A DNA stretch of 64,000 nt from positions 1 through 64,000 of the forward strand of contig SCPD01000012.1 in NCBI GenBank assembly GCA_005502925.1. The letters run 5' to 3'. The notes under the pieces were generated by a model that was given only the letters and a program-made list of their open reading frames with translations, ran no database searches and was not told the DNA's origin. The position numbers were made by a program, and so were the translations under genes. The DNA is from Rhizobiales bacterium Y(2018). Lineage in GTDB: Bacteria; Pseudomonadota; Alphaproteobacteria; Rhizobiales; Aestuariivirgaceae. This document shows, in pieces, positions 8,289 to 18,071 of the stretch (the stretch's first letter is position 1; the number at the start of each line of letters is the position of its first letter).

Positions 8289-10703
8289 TCATGCCCGCAT
8301 CTTCCTTCCGTCCGGATCATAAGGGGAGGTGGGAATGATCCGTGCGGCCCGCTCGACGCCGACGATATGCGTGGAAAGCTCGGTACCGGCTTCGGCGACA
8401 TCGCGATCGACGAGCGCCAGAGCGAGGCTCTTGCCGATCGTGTGGCCGAAGCCGCCAGATGTAATGAAGCCGACCCGCCGGCCCTGGTGCCAGACCGGCT
8501 CATAGCCGCCGGCATCGGCATCCACGGCATCGATCGCGAGCGTGACGAGGGTTCGCCGCGGCCCGCCATCTTCCTTCTCCTTCAGCGCGGCGGCGCGGCC
8601 GGTGAAGTCGCCCTTGTCGAAAGCGATCCAGCGGTCCATGCCGGTTTCGGCGGCGGTGTAGCCTTGGGTGAATTCGCGCGACCAGATGCCGAAGCTCTTT
8701 TCGAGCCGGAGCGCATTGACGGCGCCAAAGCCATATTCGACGAGGCCCAGGTCGCGGCCGGCGTCGAGCAACGTCCGCCTGAGCGTCGCGTGCTCATTCG
8801 CCCGGCAGTTGATCTCATAACCCAACTCACCCACGACCGAGAGGCGGCCGACCTTGGCGCGGATGAGCCCGACATCGAGGGTGCGGCAGGCAAGGAAGCC
8901 GAAGGATTTGTGCGACACGTCCGCCTGCGTCACGCGTTCGAGCATCTGGCGCGCGGCGGGCCCGGCCAGCGAGAAGCCGACGACGTCGTCAGAGATGTCG
9001 CGCACCGCGACATCGGCCGGCAGATGCCGCTCGAACCAGCGCATATGCCATTGCCGGAGATAGTAGGAGCCCATGATCCACCAGGTGCCGTCGCCCCAGT
9101 TGAAAAGAGTGAGATCGCCCTTGAGCTTGCCGTTGTCGCCGAGCATCGGTGCCAGCCTGGCGCGGCCGGGCTTGGGCAATGCGCAGGCGACGAGACGGTC
9201 GAGCCAGCGCTCGGCGCCTTTGCCGGTCACCTCGTAGCGCGAGAAGGCGCTGATATCGAGGAGGCCCACGCCCGAACGCACCTTGCGGCATTCCTCGCCG
9301 ACGATGGCGAAGGCTGTGGAACGTTTGAGCGTCGGCGGTTCCTCAAAGGCTTTCGGCGCGAAATAGAGCGGCACCTCGATGCCCCAGGAATTGCCCCAGC
9401 GAGCGCCGGCTTCGGTCATCGCATCGTAAGCGCCGGCGGTCTTGAGCGGGCGTCCCGCCGGCAGTTGCTCGTTGGGATAGCTCATGACGAAGCGGCGGGA
9501 ATAGAACTGGCCGGTGGTCTGGCGGATATATTCGCGGTTCGAGGCGAAGTCGCCATAACGGGCGATGTCCATGCCGTAGACGTCAGCTTCGGGCTCGCCA
9601 TGGATCATCCATTCGGCGAGCGATTTTCCCACGCCGCCGCCTTGCAGGAAACCCGCCATGACACCACAGGCGACCCAGTAATTGGGCACGCCGCGCACCG
9701 GCCCGACCAGCGGATTGCCGTCGGGCGAGAAGGTGAAGGCGCCATTCACCCAGCGCTTGATGCCGGCTGTCTCGAGACACGGATATCGGCTGAAGCCGAG
9801 AGCCAGCTCGTCGGCGATGCGGTCCTTGTCTTCCTGGATCAGCTCGATGCCATAATCCCACGGCGCACCGTCCATATTCCAATGCTTGTGATTGACCTCA
9901 TAGATGCCGAGCAGCATGCCCTTCTGCTCCTGGCGCATATAGGTGAAGCCCTCGAGATCGGCGATCATCGGCAGCTCCTTGGTGAGCGCCTTGATCTCGG
10001 GGAGGGCTTCGGTGACGAGATAGTGATGCTCCATCGGCGAGACCGGCAAGTCGATGCCCGCCATGCGCCCGACCTTCTTGGCCCAGAGGCCACCGGCATT
10101 GACGACATGCTCCGCCGTGATCGTGCCTTTCTCCGTCACGACATCCCACTGGCCGTCGGGGCGGGATCCGAGCTCCAGCACGCGATTGTGTTCGATCACT
10201 TCGGCGCCGCGCCGCTTCGCCGCCTTGGCATAGGCATGGACGGTGCCGGATGGGTCGATATGACCCTCGCGGTCGGCATACAGGCCGCCGATGATGCCGT
10301 CGGTGTTAAGGATGGGGCAGAGCTCGCGGATCTCATCGACGCCGACGAGACGCGCATCCTCGATGCCTATGGTCTGGAAGGTGCGGTAGGCGGCCTTCAG
10401 CCATTCCCAGCGCTCCGGCGCCGAGGCGATGGCGATTCCGCCCGTCATATGCATGCCGATATCCTGCCCCGATTCCTTCTCGATCTCGGAGAGGAGATCG
10501 ATCGTATAGGCCTGGAGCGCCGCAATATTGGGATCGGAGTTGAGCGCGTGAAAGCCGCCGGCGGCGTGCCAGCTCGAACCCGCCGTCAGCACGTCGCGCT
10601 CGATCAGCACGATGTCGGTCCAGCCGAATTTCGCCAGATGATAGAGGACCGAGGCCCCGACCACGCCGCCGCCGATCACCACTGCCCGATAATGCGATTT
10701 CAT
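8289..10703 (-). CDS. Dimethylglycine/sarcosine dehydrogenase-like flavoprotein
   Basis: An 804-residue two-domain enzyme: an N-terminal FAD-dependent amine oxidase domain (VVIGGGVVGASVLYHLAK near residues 8-25) and a C-terminal GcvT aminomethyltransferase domain from about residue 430. This is the architecture of dimethylglycine and sarcosine dehydrogenases, which demethylate N-methyl glycines and load the one-carbon unit on tetrahydrofolate. The start at 10703 has AAGGAG seven bases upstream; a GTG 15 bases further upstream would put that site inside the gene. It heads the sox operon, so a dimethylglycine to sarcosine to glycine path is likely. Exact substrate is inferred. Confidence 0.88.
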   Translation of the reverse strand: MKSHYRAVVIGGGVVGASVLYHLAKFGWTDIVLIERDVLTAGSSWHAAGGFHALNSDPNIAALQAYTIDLLSEIEKESGQDIGMHMTGGIAIASAPERWEWLKAAYRTFQTIGIEDARLVGVDEIRELCPILNTDGIIGGLYADREGHIDPSGTVHAYAKAAKRRGAEVIEHNRVLELGSRPDGQWDVVTEKGTITAEHVVNAGGLWAKKVGRMAGIDLPVSPMEHHYLVTEALPEIKALTKELPMIADLEGFTYMRQEQKGMLLGIYEVNHKHWNMDGAPWDYGIELIQEDKDRIADELALGFSRYPCLETAGIKRWVNGAFTFSPDGNPLVGPVRGVPNYWVACGVMAGFLQGGGVGKSLAEWMIHGEPEADVYGMDIARYGDFASNREYIRQTTGQFYSRRFVMSYPNEQLPAGRPLKTAGAYDAMTEAGARWGNSWGIEVPLYFAPKAFEEPPTLKRSTAFAIVGEECRKVRSGVGLLDISAFSRYEVTGKGAERWLDRLVACALPKPGRARLAPMLGDNGKLKGDLTLFNWGDGTWWIMGSYYLRQWHMRWFERHLPADVAVRDISDDVVGFSLAGPAARQMLERVTQADVSHKSFGFLACRTLDVGLIRAKVGRLSVVGELGYEINCRANEHATLRRTLLDAGRDLGLVEYGFGAVNALRLEKSFGIWSREFTQGYTAAETGMDRWIAFDKGDFTGRAAALKEKEDGGPRRTLVTLAIDAVDADAGGYEPVWHQGRRVGFITSGGFGHTIGKSLALALVDRDVAEAGTELSTHIVGVERAARIIPTSPYDPDGRKMRA

Positions 10704-10736
10704 GCCGTTCTCCTTCACCAGAAGGTCAAAATAAAC

Positions 10737-10822
10737 TAATGTACATATATGTCCAGCAACCTTCTTCGCACTTGCAATATGCGATACAGGGCCGCCGGTA
10801 CTTAATGTACATTCTTGTCTAG
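10737..10822. promoter_or_regulatory. Duplicated operator-like motif between divergent operons
   Basis: Two 20-base direct repeats, TAATGTACATATATGTCCAG at 10737-10756 and TAATGTACATTCTTGTCTAG at 10803-10822, share 16 of 20 bases and start 66 bases apart, about six helical turns. The first contains the perfect palindrome ACATATATGT; the second keeps ACA-N4-TGT. They lie between the dimethylglycine dehydrogenase-like gene and the divergent peptide-type importer, so one regulator could control both. The TetR protein at 2658-3332 is the obvious but unproven candidate. Confidence 0.65.
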
Positions 10823-10887
10823 TTCTGATTGTTGAGTTAGCCTTGGCTTAGCCACCGGTCGGCAAGACCGCAAAACAAAGGGAGTGA

Positions 10888-12558
10888 ATGATGAGTGACG
10901 TCGCCGATGACATGCCAGCAGCTTCGCTCAATCGCCGGGATCTTCTGCGCACCGGCAGCCTGCTTGGTCTTACTCTGCCCTTCGCCGGCGCCCTGACGGG
11001 GCTTGGCGCCACGCCAGCGGCAGCGGCTGCCGCCGGCCAGCTGGTGATCGGCGTCACCCAGGAGGCGGTGAATTTCAACCCGCTCCTTTATGTCAATACC
11101 GGCGTCGAAACCTCGGTCGAATACATCGTCTTCGACGCGTTGTGGAAGTTTGATCCCGCCGGCAAGCTCATCGCCAATCTCGCCGCCGAGATCCCCTCAG
11201 CGGAGAATGGCGGCATTTCGGCCGACGGCCTCACGTGGACGATCAAGCTCAGGCAAGGCGTCAAATGGCATGACGGCAAGCCCTTCACCTCCGCCGACGT
11301 GGTCTTCACGCTCGACGTGCTGCGCGATCCGAAGGTGGTGGTGCGCAGCCGCAACGGCCATGACCATGCCGAAAGCTACGAAGCGGTCGATGACCATACC
11401 GTGCGTATCAAGCTCAAGGAGAGCTACGCGCCTTATATCGTGTCGTGGCAGAAGACCAGCATCATCCCCAAGCACATCTTGAGCGGCATCGACATCAACA
11501 CGGCACCCTTCAACACTTCGCCCATCGGCACCGGGCCCTTCAAGTTCAAGAACCGGGTGGCCGGCAGCCATATCGAGTTCGAGCCCAATCCCGACTATCA
11601 CGGCGGCGCGCCGAAGCTCACCACGCTGGTGCAGAAATACGTGCCGGATCAGCAGACGCTTTACGCCCAGTTCCAGACCGGCGAGGTCGACATCTATGAG
11701 CTGCAGGGCATTCCGCCCTTGCTCTACGCCAAGGCCAAGGCGCTGCCCAACTGCAAGGTCGAGCCGAGCGCCTCGCCCTTCGTCGAGTTCATCTATTTCA
11801 ACTGCGGCAAGCCGCAGTTCCAGGACAAGCGGGTGCGCAAGGCGATCTACATGGCGATCGACAAGAAGGGCTGGATCGACGCCGTCTATTACGGCGTGCC
11901 GATCCCGACCTTGAGCTACCTGCCGCCCAATCACTGGGCTTACAACAGCAAGCTGGTCGAGCCCGGTTTCGATCCGACGAAGGCCGGGGCGCTTCTTGAT
12001 GAAGCGGGCTGGAAAGCCGGCGACGACGGCGTCAGGGCCAAGGACGGCGTACGTCTCTCCTTCACCATGTCGACGACCGCCGGCAACAAGGCGCGCGAGC
12101 AGGCGCAGCAACTCGTCCAGCAGAACCTCAAGAAGGTCGGCGTCGAGATGACGATCAAGAACATGCCGGCCTCGGTGGTGTGGGGCGATTACACGGTGAA
12201 AAGCGAGTTCGACACGCTCATGGTCGGCTGGGATACGCTGCTTTATCCCGATCCCGATTATGGTGACCGCATCGTCTCGACGGCGATCCCGGCCAAGGGC
12301 GGCAGCGGCTCCAACTATGTCCAGTACCAGAACCCGGAGATCGACGAGCTCTCCGCCAAGGGCGCCAAGACGGTCGGGCAGGAGGAGCGCAAGGCCATCT
12401 ATGACCGCATCCAGGAAATCCTCCTGGACGAGATGCCCTTCGCGCCGATCTTCGCCTATCAGACGATCGTCGGGGTGAGGGACCGGGTCAGCGGCTTCGT
12501 GCTCAATCCCTATACGCCGATCAATACCTGGAATCCGGCGGATTGGACGACGAGTTGA
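10888..12558 (+). CDS. Peptide/opine-type ABC importer, solute-binding protein (Tat signal)
   Basis: A family 5 (DppA/OppA-type) periplasmic binding protein of 556 residues. The N-terminus carries a twin-arginine signal (NRRDLL, Arg at 16-17), a hydrophobic stretch and a likely cleavage near residue 45 after an alanine run, so it should be exported folded. AGGGAG precedes the ATG at 10888. The protein heads an intact five-gene importer operon. Family 5 proteins bind peptides, but also opines, nickel complexes and sugars; here the neighbouring sox operon hints at a methylated glycine derivative, which is inference only. Confidence 0.92.
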   Translation: MMSDVADDMPAASLNRRDLLRTGSLLGLTLPFAGALTGLGATPAAAAAAGQLVIGVTQEAVNFNPLLYVNTGVETSVEYIVFDALWKFDPAGKLIANLAAEIPSAENGGISADGLTWTIKLRQGVKWHDGKPFTSADVVFTLDVLRDPKVVVRSRNGHDHAESYEAVDDHTVRIKLKESYAPYIVSWQKTSIIPKHILSGIDINTAPFNTSPIGTGPFKFKNRVAGSHIEFEPNPDYHGGAPKLTTLVQKYVPDQQTLYAQFQTGEVDIYELQGIPPLLYAKAKALPNCKVEPSASPFVEFIYFNCGKPQFQDKRVRKAIYMAIDKKGWIDAVYYGVPIPTLSYLPPNHWAYNSKLVEPGFDPTKAGALLDEAGWKAGDDGVRAKDGVRLSFTMSTTAGNKAREQAQQLVQQNLKKVGVEMTIKNMPASVVWGDYTVKSEFDTLMVGWDTLLYPDPDYGDRIVSTAIPAKGGSGSNYVQYQNPEIDELSAKGAKTVGQEERKAIYDRIQEILLDEMPFAPIFAYQTIVGVRDRVSGFVLNPYTPINTWNPADWTTS

Positions 12559-12590
12559 CCTGAGCCGAGCGAAACCAGATTATCCGGGGA

Positions 12591-13547
12591 ATGGCCCGTT
12601 TCCTGATCAACCGGCTCATCCAGTCGACGGTTCTCCTCTTCGGAGTCTCGATCGTCGGCTTCGCGCTGATGCATCTGGCGCCGGGAGGACCGCTGGCGGT
12701 CTATACTTTGAACCCGACGGTCACCGCTCAGGATATCGAGCGGATCAAGGTGTTGTTCGGCCTCGATCAGCCCGTCTATGTCCAGTATTTCAAATGGGCC
12801 GGCGGGCTTCTCAGCGGCAACTGGGGCTACAGCTTCTTCGGCGGCCAGCAGGTGCGCGAGATCGTGCTCGACCGCCTGCCGGCCACCTTTCTGCTGATGG
12901 GGACGAGCCTTGCTCTGGCGCTCGTCATCGGTGTCGCCATCGGCACGCTGGCGGCGGTCAAGCGCAATTCGGTCTTCGACTATGCGACCGCGATCGGCGC
13001 CATGATCGCTCTGTCGCTGCCGACCTTCTGGTTCGGCCTTCTCGCCATCTTCTTCTTTGCGCAGACGCTTGGCTGGTTTCCGGCCGGCGGTATGGTGAGC
13101 ATCGGCGATAGCAGTCTGCTCGACCGGCTGCATCATCTGGTGCTGCCGGTCGTCGTGCTGGCGCTGGTGCTGGTGGCGCAATGGAGCCGCTATACGCGCT
13201 CCTCGATGATCGACATCCTCGACCAGGATTTCGTGCGCACGGCGCGCGCCAAGGGCATCAGTCCGTCGCGCGTGCTGGTCAATCACGGGCTCAGGGCGGC
13301 GCTGGTGCCGCTGGTGGCGCTGGCCGGGCTGCAATTGCCGCTCCTCGTCGGCGGCGCGCTGGTGACGGAGACCGTATTCAGCTGGCCCGGCATGGGGCTC
13401 CTGTTCATCTCTGTGCTCAGCACCCGCGACTATCCGGTCCTCATGGCGATCCTGATGGTCGGCGCCGTCGTCGTCGTGCTGGGCAATCTCCTGGCCGACA
13501 TCGTCGTCGCTCTTGTCGATCCGCGGGTGAAGCTCCATGACGAGTGA
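12591..13547 (+). CDS. Peptide-type ABC importer permease (DppB-like)
   Basis: A 318-residue inner-membrane permease with about six transmembrane helices and the cytoplasmic EAA loop near RTARAKGISPSRVLVNHGLR that contacts the ATPases. The N-terminal RFLINRLIQSTVLLFGVS start is typical of DppB/OppB. It lies 32 bases after the binding-protein gene and overlaps the next permease by 11 bases. Confidence 0.93.
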   Translation: MARFLINRLIQSTVLLFGVSIVGFALMHLAPGGPLAVYTLNPTVTAQDIERIKVLFGLDQPVYVQYFKWAGGLLSGNWGYSFFGGQQVREIVLDRLPATFLLMGTSLALALVIGVAIGTLAAVKRNSVFDYATAIGAMIALSLPTFWFGLLAIFFFAQTLGWFPAGGMVSIGDSSLLDRLHHLVLPVVVLALVLVAQWSRYTRSSMIDILDQDFVRTARAKGISPSRVLVNHGLRAALVPLVALAGLQLPLLVGGALVTETVFSWPGMGLLFISVLSTRDYPVLMAILMVGAVVVVLGNLLADIVVALVDPRVKLHDE

Positions 13548-14421
13548 GGCCGTCTTCGATATCCAGGCCGCCGCACCGCCGCGCCGCGTTAGCGCCTTCC
13601 GGCGGCTCCTGCGCCATCGCCTGGCGCTGCTGGCGCTGATCATCCTCGCCGTCCTGGTCATCGGCTCGGCCGGTGCGCCGTGGCTGGCGCCCCATGATCC
13701 GGAAGAGCTCGACATCGCCAACCGCTACGCGCCGCCGCTGAGCGAAGGCCATATTCTCGGCAGCGACGATCTCGGCCGCGATGTACTGACAAGGCTCATG
13801 TATGCCGGCCAGATCTCGCTGTCGGTCGGCATCGCGGCGATGCTGGTGACGGTGATGGTCGGTTTTTCGGTCGGCGCCTTCGCCGCCTATTATGGCGGCT
13901 GGATCGGCACCATCCTGATGCGGCTCACCGACATCATGCTGTGTTTTCCGAGCGTGTTCCTGCTGCTGTTCGTCGCCGCCTTCGTGACGCCGAGCCTCGC
14001 CTCGATGGCGCTGATGATCGGGCTCACCTGCTGGATGGAGATCGCGCGTATCGTCTATTCGCAGATCCTGGTGCTGAAATCGGCCGACTTCATCGCAGCG
14101 GCGCGGATGATCGGCACGCCATCCTGGCGCATCATCCTGCGCCAGATCCTGCCCAATACGCTGGCGCCGGTCCTGGTCGCGGCGACCCTCAACACGGCGA
14201 ACGCCATCCTGCTCGAAAGCTATATCAGCTTTCTCGGCTATGGCATCCAGCCGCCCGCGGCGAGCTGGGGCAATATGCTGACCAATGCGCAGAGCGATTT
14301 CCAGGTCGATCCGTGGCTCGCCGTGTTTCCCGGCCTCGCCATCACGCTGGCGGTGACCAGCTTCAACTTCCTCGGCGACGGACTGCGCGATGCGCTCGAT
14401 CCGCGGATCCGCGACAAATGA
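13537..14421 (+). CDS. Peptide-type ABC importer permease (DppC-like)
   Basis: A 294-residue second permease of the importer. It has the long first periplasmic segment typical of DppC, with HILGSDDLGRDVLTRLMYAG after the first helix, and an EAA loop around AARMIGTPSWRIILRQILPN. Its TGA overlaps the ATG of the following ATPase gene (ATGA), so expression of the two is coupled. Confidence 0.93.
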   Translation: MTSEAVFDIQAAAPPRRVSAFRRLLRHRLALLALIILAVLVIGSAGAPWLAPHDPEELDIANRYAPPLSEGHILGSDDLGRDVLTRLMYAGQISLSVGIAAMLVTVMVGFSVGAFAAYYGGWIGTILMRLTDIMLCFPSVFLLLFVAAFVTPSLASMALMIGLTCWMEIARIVYSQILVLKSADFIAAARMIGTPSWRIILRQILPNTLAPVLVAATLNTANAILLESYISFLGYGIQPPAASWGNMLTNAQSDFQVDPWLAVFPGLAITLAVTSFNFLGDGLRDALDPRIRDK

Positions 14422-15374
14422 CGGGTGAAGCATCCACGCCGCTGCTCAAGGTCGAGAACCTCCTGGTGGCGTTCGGCCGCGCCAAGGCGGTGGACGGCAT
14501 TTCCTTCGACGTCGCGCCGGGCGAGATGCTGGGCCTCGTCGGGGAGTCGGGTTGCGGCAAGTCGACGACGGCGCTGGCGCTGATGCGGCTCATCCGCGAT
14601 GCCGAGATCGGTGGAACCGCTCATCTCAACGGCGTCGAGCTTCTCGGGCTCGACGAAGCGGCGATGCGGGCACGGCGCGGCGCCGACATCGCGATGATCT
14701 TCCAGGATCCGGGGACGGCGCTGCATCCGATGATCCGGGTCGGCGACCAGATCGTCGAAGCGCTGACGGCGCATCTCAATATCTCGCACCGGGAGGCGCG
14801 TAAGCGCGCCATCGATCTCCTGCGCAAGGTCGGCATCGCCGCACCCGAGGAGCGTTTCGCCGTCTATCCGCATGAAATGTCGGGCGGCATGTGCCAGCGC
14901 GTGGTGATCGCCATGGCGATGGCCTGCGCGCCGCGGCTGCTCCTGGCGGACGAGCCGACGACGGCGCTCGACGTCACCGTGCAGGCGCAGATCCTCGAAC
15001 TGCTCCAGGGGCTCGTGCGCGAAGAGGGGATGGGCGTCATCCTCATCACGCATGATCTGGGTGTCGTCGCCGGCATGACCGACCGCGTCGCCGTCATGTA
15101 TGCGGGGGCGATCGTCGAAATGGCGGCGACGGAAGAGCTGTTCGCCCGGCCTCTGCATCCTTACACGCATGGGCTCCTGCGCTCGATCCCGCAGCTCGAC
15201 AGCGGCTGGGACGAGCCGGTGCCGACCATTCCCGGCAGCGTGCAAGGCGCGGAGCTTCAGGCGGGGTGCCGCTTCGCGCCGCGTTGCGCCAAAGCCAGTG
15301 AAGTCTGCCGCACACCACCGGCGCTGCGCGAAATCGGTGAAAACCACTTCGTTTCGTGCTGGAACACGCCATGA
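14418..15374 (+). CDS. Peptide-type ABC importer ATPase (DppD-like)
   Basis: A 318-residue ATPase. Walker A is GESGCGKST, the signature is SGGMCQRV and Walker B is [12 protein letters not shown]. The C-terminal oligopeptide-transporter extension holds several cysteines ([15 protein letters not shown]), as in DppD and DppF. The frame stays open far upstream, but the ATGA overlap at 14418 and the conserved N-terminus ([11 protein letters not shown]) fix the start. The signature carries a Cys where other members often have Arg or Gln. Confidence 0.93.
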   Translation: MTGEASTPLLKVENLLVAFGRAKAVDGISFDVAPGEMLGLVGESGCGKSTTALALMRLIRDAEIGGTAHLNGVELLGLDEAAMRARRGADIAMIFQDPGTALHPMIRVGDQIVEALTAHLNISHREARKRAIDLLRKVGIAAPEERFAVYPHEMSGGMCQRVVIAMAMACAPRLLLADEPTTALDVTVQAQILELLQGLVREEGMGVILITHDLGVVAGMTDRVAVMYAGAIVEMAATEELFARPLHPYTHGLLRSIPQLDSGWDEPVPTIPGSVQGAELQAGCRFAPRCAKASEVCRTPPALREIGENHFVSCWNTP

Positions 15375-16327
15375 CCCAGATGCTGATCGAAGCGAAGGGC
15401 CTGGCGCGCCACTATCGCATCAGCCGGCATCGCATTCTGCATGCGCTCGACGGCGTCGATCTCGGCGTGGCGCGCGGCGCGACGCTGGGCCTCGTCGGTG
15501 AATCGGGCAGCGGCAAGAGCACGCTCGGGCGCACGCTGGTCGGGCTGCAGAAGCCGAGCCTGGGCCAGGTGCTGTTCGAAGGCAAAGACACGGCGGCGCC
15601 CGAGCCGTCGTTCATGGCGCGTCTGCGGCGTGAGCGGCAGATCATCTTCCAGGATCCGTCCGGCGCCCTCAATCCGCGCATGACGATCGGCGCCACGGTG
15701 GTGGAACATCTGCGTGTCCAGGGCTGGTCGCGCGCTGATGCCCAAAGCCAGGCCGCGGCGGCGATCGAGCAGGCGGGCCTCGCCACCACCTTCCTGTCGC
15801 GTTATCCGCATGAGATCTCGGGCGGCCAGCGCCAGCGCGCCGTCATCGCGCGCGCCATCAGCACCGATCCGGCCTTCATCGTGGCCGACGAGCCGGTCTC
15901 GGCGCTCGACGTCTCAATCCGGGCACAGATCATGAATCTGCTGCACCAGCTCCAGAGAGAGCGCGGGCTCACGATGCTGTTCATCAGCCACGATCTGAGC
16001 GTCGTCGCGCATATGTGCAGCGACGTGGCGGTCATGCATCTGGGCCGCATCGTCGAGCGGGCGCCGCGCGCGGCGCTGTTCAAGACACCGCGTCATCCCT
16101 ATACCGGCGCCTTGCTGTCGGCGATCCCGATCCCCGATCCGGCGCGTGAGCGCCAGCGCATGCGCATCATCCTCAAGGGTGAGGTGCCCAATCCGGCCAA
16201 CAAGCCGAGCGGCTGCAGCTTCCATACACGGTGCCCGCGGGCCACCGAGCTATGCCGCAGTGTCGATCCACCGCTGCGGCCCATCGGCACGGAACATCAG
16301 ATCGCCTGCCATCATCCCCTCGAATAG
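15371..16327 (+). CDS. Peptide-type ABC importer ATPase (DppF-like)
   Basis: A 318-residue partner ATPase. Walker A is GESGSGKST, the signature SGGQRQRAVIARA, Walker B FIVADEPVSALD, and the C-terminal Cys-rich extension contains GCSFHTRCPRATELC. An ATGA overlap with the preceding gene gives the start at 15371 rather than 15356. It is the last gene of the importer operon and ends seven bases from the convergent ornithine cyclodeaminase homologue, with no room for a separate terminator. Confidence 0.93.
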   Translation: MTQMLIEAKGLARHYRISRHRILHALDGVDLGVARGATLGLVGESGSGKSTLGRTLVGLQKPSLGQVLFEGKDTAAPEPSFMARLRRERQIIFQDPSGALNPRMTIGATVVEHLRVQGWSRADAQSQAAAAIEQAGLATTFLSRYPHEISGGQRQRAVIARAISTDPAFIVADEPVSALDVSIRAQIMNLLHQLQRERGLTMLFISHDLSVVAHMCSDVAVMHLGRIVERAPRAALFKTPRHPYTGALLSAIPIPDPARERQRMRIILKGEVPNPANKPSGCSFHTRCPRATELCRSVDPPLRPIGTEHQIACHHPLE

Positions 16328-16334
16328 GAGGCCG

Positions 16335-17288
16335 TCAGGCAACCGGCGCCAAACGCGCCAGCAAATGGCGCGCGGTGAAGAGATCGAGATGGCTGCCGCC
16401 GACATTCTTGTACATCGTGACCTGCTCGTCCGACGAGCGCCCGGAATGCCGGCCGGTGCATAGATCGAAAAGATCGGCGATGATGTCTTCCCGCGTGACG
16501 AGCCCGTGGGCCAGGGGCGCCGCAATCTCCCCCGATCCTTCGCAGTTCGTCCGGGTATCGACAAAAATCTGACCGGCGCGGCGGACGACGTCGTCATCAG
16601 CCTCGCGCATCTCGGGCAGATAAGCGCCGATCAGGTCGACATGGGCTCCAGGCTTGAGCTGCCGGCCCAGCACCAGGGGCTCGGTCGCCATGGTTACGCA
16701 GGAGACGATGTCGGCCTCGGGCAGGGACGCACGCAGATCGGGAGCGACAGTGAGCTCGGCCGGCAGATTTCGCAGGCTTCTGACCAGGTTCTCGGCTCTC
16801 GCGAGAGTACGGTTCCAGACGAGGACCCGTGTGATGGACGGCCGGACCGCCAGATGCGCGGCGATGACATGCGGCGCCAGCCCGCCGGCGCCGATCACCA
16901 TGAGCGTATTTGCATCGCGGCGCGCCAGGAAATCGGCGGCCAGGGCCGAATCCGCCGCTGTCTTGCGGAAGGTGAGCGCCGCGCCATCAGCCGTGAGAAG
17001 CGGCGCGCCCGTCCTGCCGCTGATCAGCGCAACCATCCCCTGCACCGAGGGTTGCGGAGGATTGAGCGCCAGATTGCCCGGAAAGACCCCGACGAGCTTG
17101 ACGGCGATGAGATCGCCGCTCGCCCAGGCGATAAGCGAGACGAATTTGTTGGCGTCGTCGTGATCATCGCTCATCACCTCGACACGGCTCTGCGGCATCA
17201 GATCGGCGCGATGGGCGGCGCGCAGCGCTTCGATCAGGCCCCGATAGTCGAGCAGGCGGTCGACGGTTTCGGCATCGGCATGCATCAT
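16335..17288 (-). CDS. Ornithine cyclodeaminase / mu-crystallin family protein
   Basis: A 317-residue NAD(P)-dependent enzyme of the ornithine cyclodeaminase family. It has the substrate-side KLVGVFPGN stretch near residue 65 and a Rossmann motif VIGAGGLAPHVIAAHLA near residue 130. Members deaminate ornithine to proline, reduce imines or use lysine and other amino acids. It is the last gene of the polar amino-acid importer operon (12-base gap after the ATPase), so it probably acts on an amino acid imported or released there. Specificity cannot be read from the sequence. ATG at 17288 or 17285. Confidence 0.85.
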   Translation of the reverse strand: MMHADAETVDRLLDYRGLIEALRAAHRADLMPQSRVEVMSDDHDDANKFVSLIAWASGDLIAVKLVGVFPGNLALNPPQPSVQGMVALISGRTGAPLLTADGAALTFRKTAADSALAADFLARRDANTLMVIGAGGLAPHVIAAHLAVRPSITRVLVWNRTLARAENLVRSLRNLPAELTVAPDLRASLPEADIVSCVTMATEPLVLGRQLKPGAHVDLIGAYLPEMREADDDVVRRAGQIFVDTRTNCEGSGEIAAPLAHGLVTREDIIADLFDLCTGRHSGRSSDEQVTMYKNVGGSHLDLFTARHLLARLAPVA

Positions 17289-17300
17289 GGTGCATCCAGT

Positions 17301-18071
17301 TCAGATGACACGGGCGAGAAAAGTCTTGGTGCGGCTGTGCCGCGGATGGCTGAGCACGTCCCTGGGATGGCCTTCCTCCACGATGACACCCTGATCCATG
17401 AAGACCAGGTGATCGGCGACGTCGCGGGCGAAGCTCATCTCGTGGGTGACCACCACCATGGTCATGCCGTCCTCGGCGAGCGCGCGCATCACCGCCAGCA
17501 CTTCGCCGACGAGCTCGGGATCGAGCGCCGAGGTCGGCTCGTCGAAGAGCATCAGCGCCGGCTGCATGGCGAGCGAGCGGGCGATGGCGACGCGTTGCTG
17601 CTGGCCGCCGGAGAGCTGCCTCGGATAATAATGCGCTCGGTCCGCCAGCCCGACCTTTTCGAGAAGCGCTTCCGCCTCGGTGATCGCCTCCGCCTTCTTC
17701 TTGCGCTTCACCACGATCGGCGCTTCGATGACGTTCTCGAGCGCGGTCTTGTGCGGGAACAGGTTGAAGCTCTGGAAGACCATGCCCATGCGCTGGCGCT
17801 GCACCGCAAGCTCGTTGAAGGACATCTCATAGAGCGTCGAGCCCCGCCATCTGACCCCGACCGGCTCGCCGGCGAGAAAGACGGCGCCTGAATCCGGCGT
17901 CTCGAGATAATTGAGGCAGCGCAGCAGCGTGCTCTTGCCCGAGCCGGAAGGACCGACGATGCACATGACCTCGCCAGTCTCGATCGCGAGGTCGATATTG
18001 CGCAACACCTGGTGGGTGCCGAAGCTCTTCGACAGCCTCTCCACCTTGAGCAGGGGCGTGGCCGCGGTCAC
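17301..18071 (-). CDS. Polar amino-acid ABC importer ATPase
   Basis: A 256-residue ATPase of the HisP/GlnQ group. Walker A is GPSGSGKST, the signature [14 protein letters not shown] and Walker [13 protein letters not shown]. It overlaps the upstream permease gene by four bases. An insertion of basic residues (VVKRKKKAE) lies in the helical domain, not unusual in this group. It energises the importer whose promoter carries the LacI-type operator at 19997-20012. Confidence 0.93.
   Translation of the reverse strand: MTAATPLLKVERLSKSFGTHQVLRNIDLAIETGEVMCIVGPSGSGKSTLLRCLNYLETPDSGAVFLAGEPVGVRWRGSTLYEMSFNELAVQRQRMGMVFQSFNLFPHKTALENVIEAPIVVKRKKKAEAITEAEALLEKVGLADRAHYYPRQLSGGQQQRVAIARSLAMQPALMLFDEPTSALDPELVGEVLAVMRALAEDGMTMVVVTHEMSFARDVADHLVFMDQGVIVEEGHPRDVLSHPRHSRTKTFLARVI

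Noticed and set aside
8367-10739. A 790-codon open frame on the plus strand
   Set aside because: It is antisense to the dimethylglycine dehydrogenase-like gene, whose protein is clearly homologous to known enzymes. Long mirror frames are expected in G/C-rich DNA, and this one has no domain.
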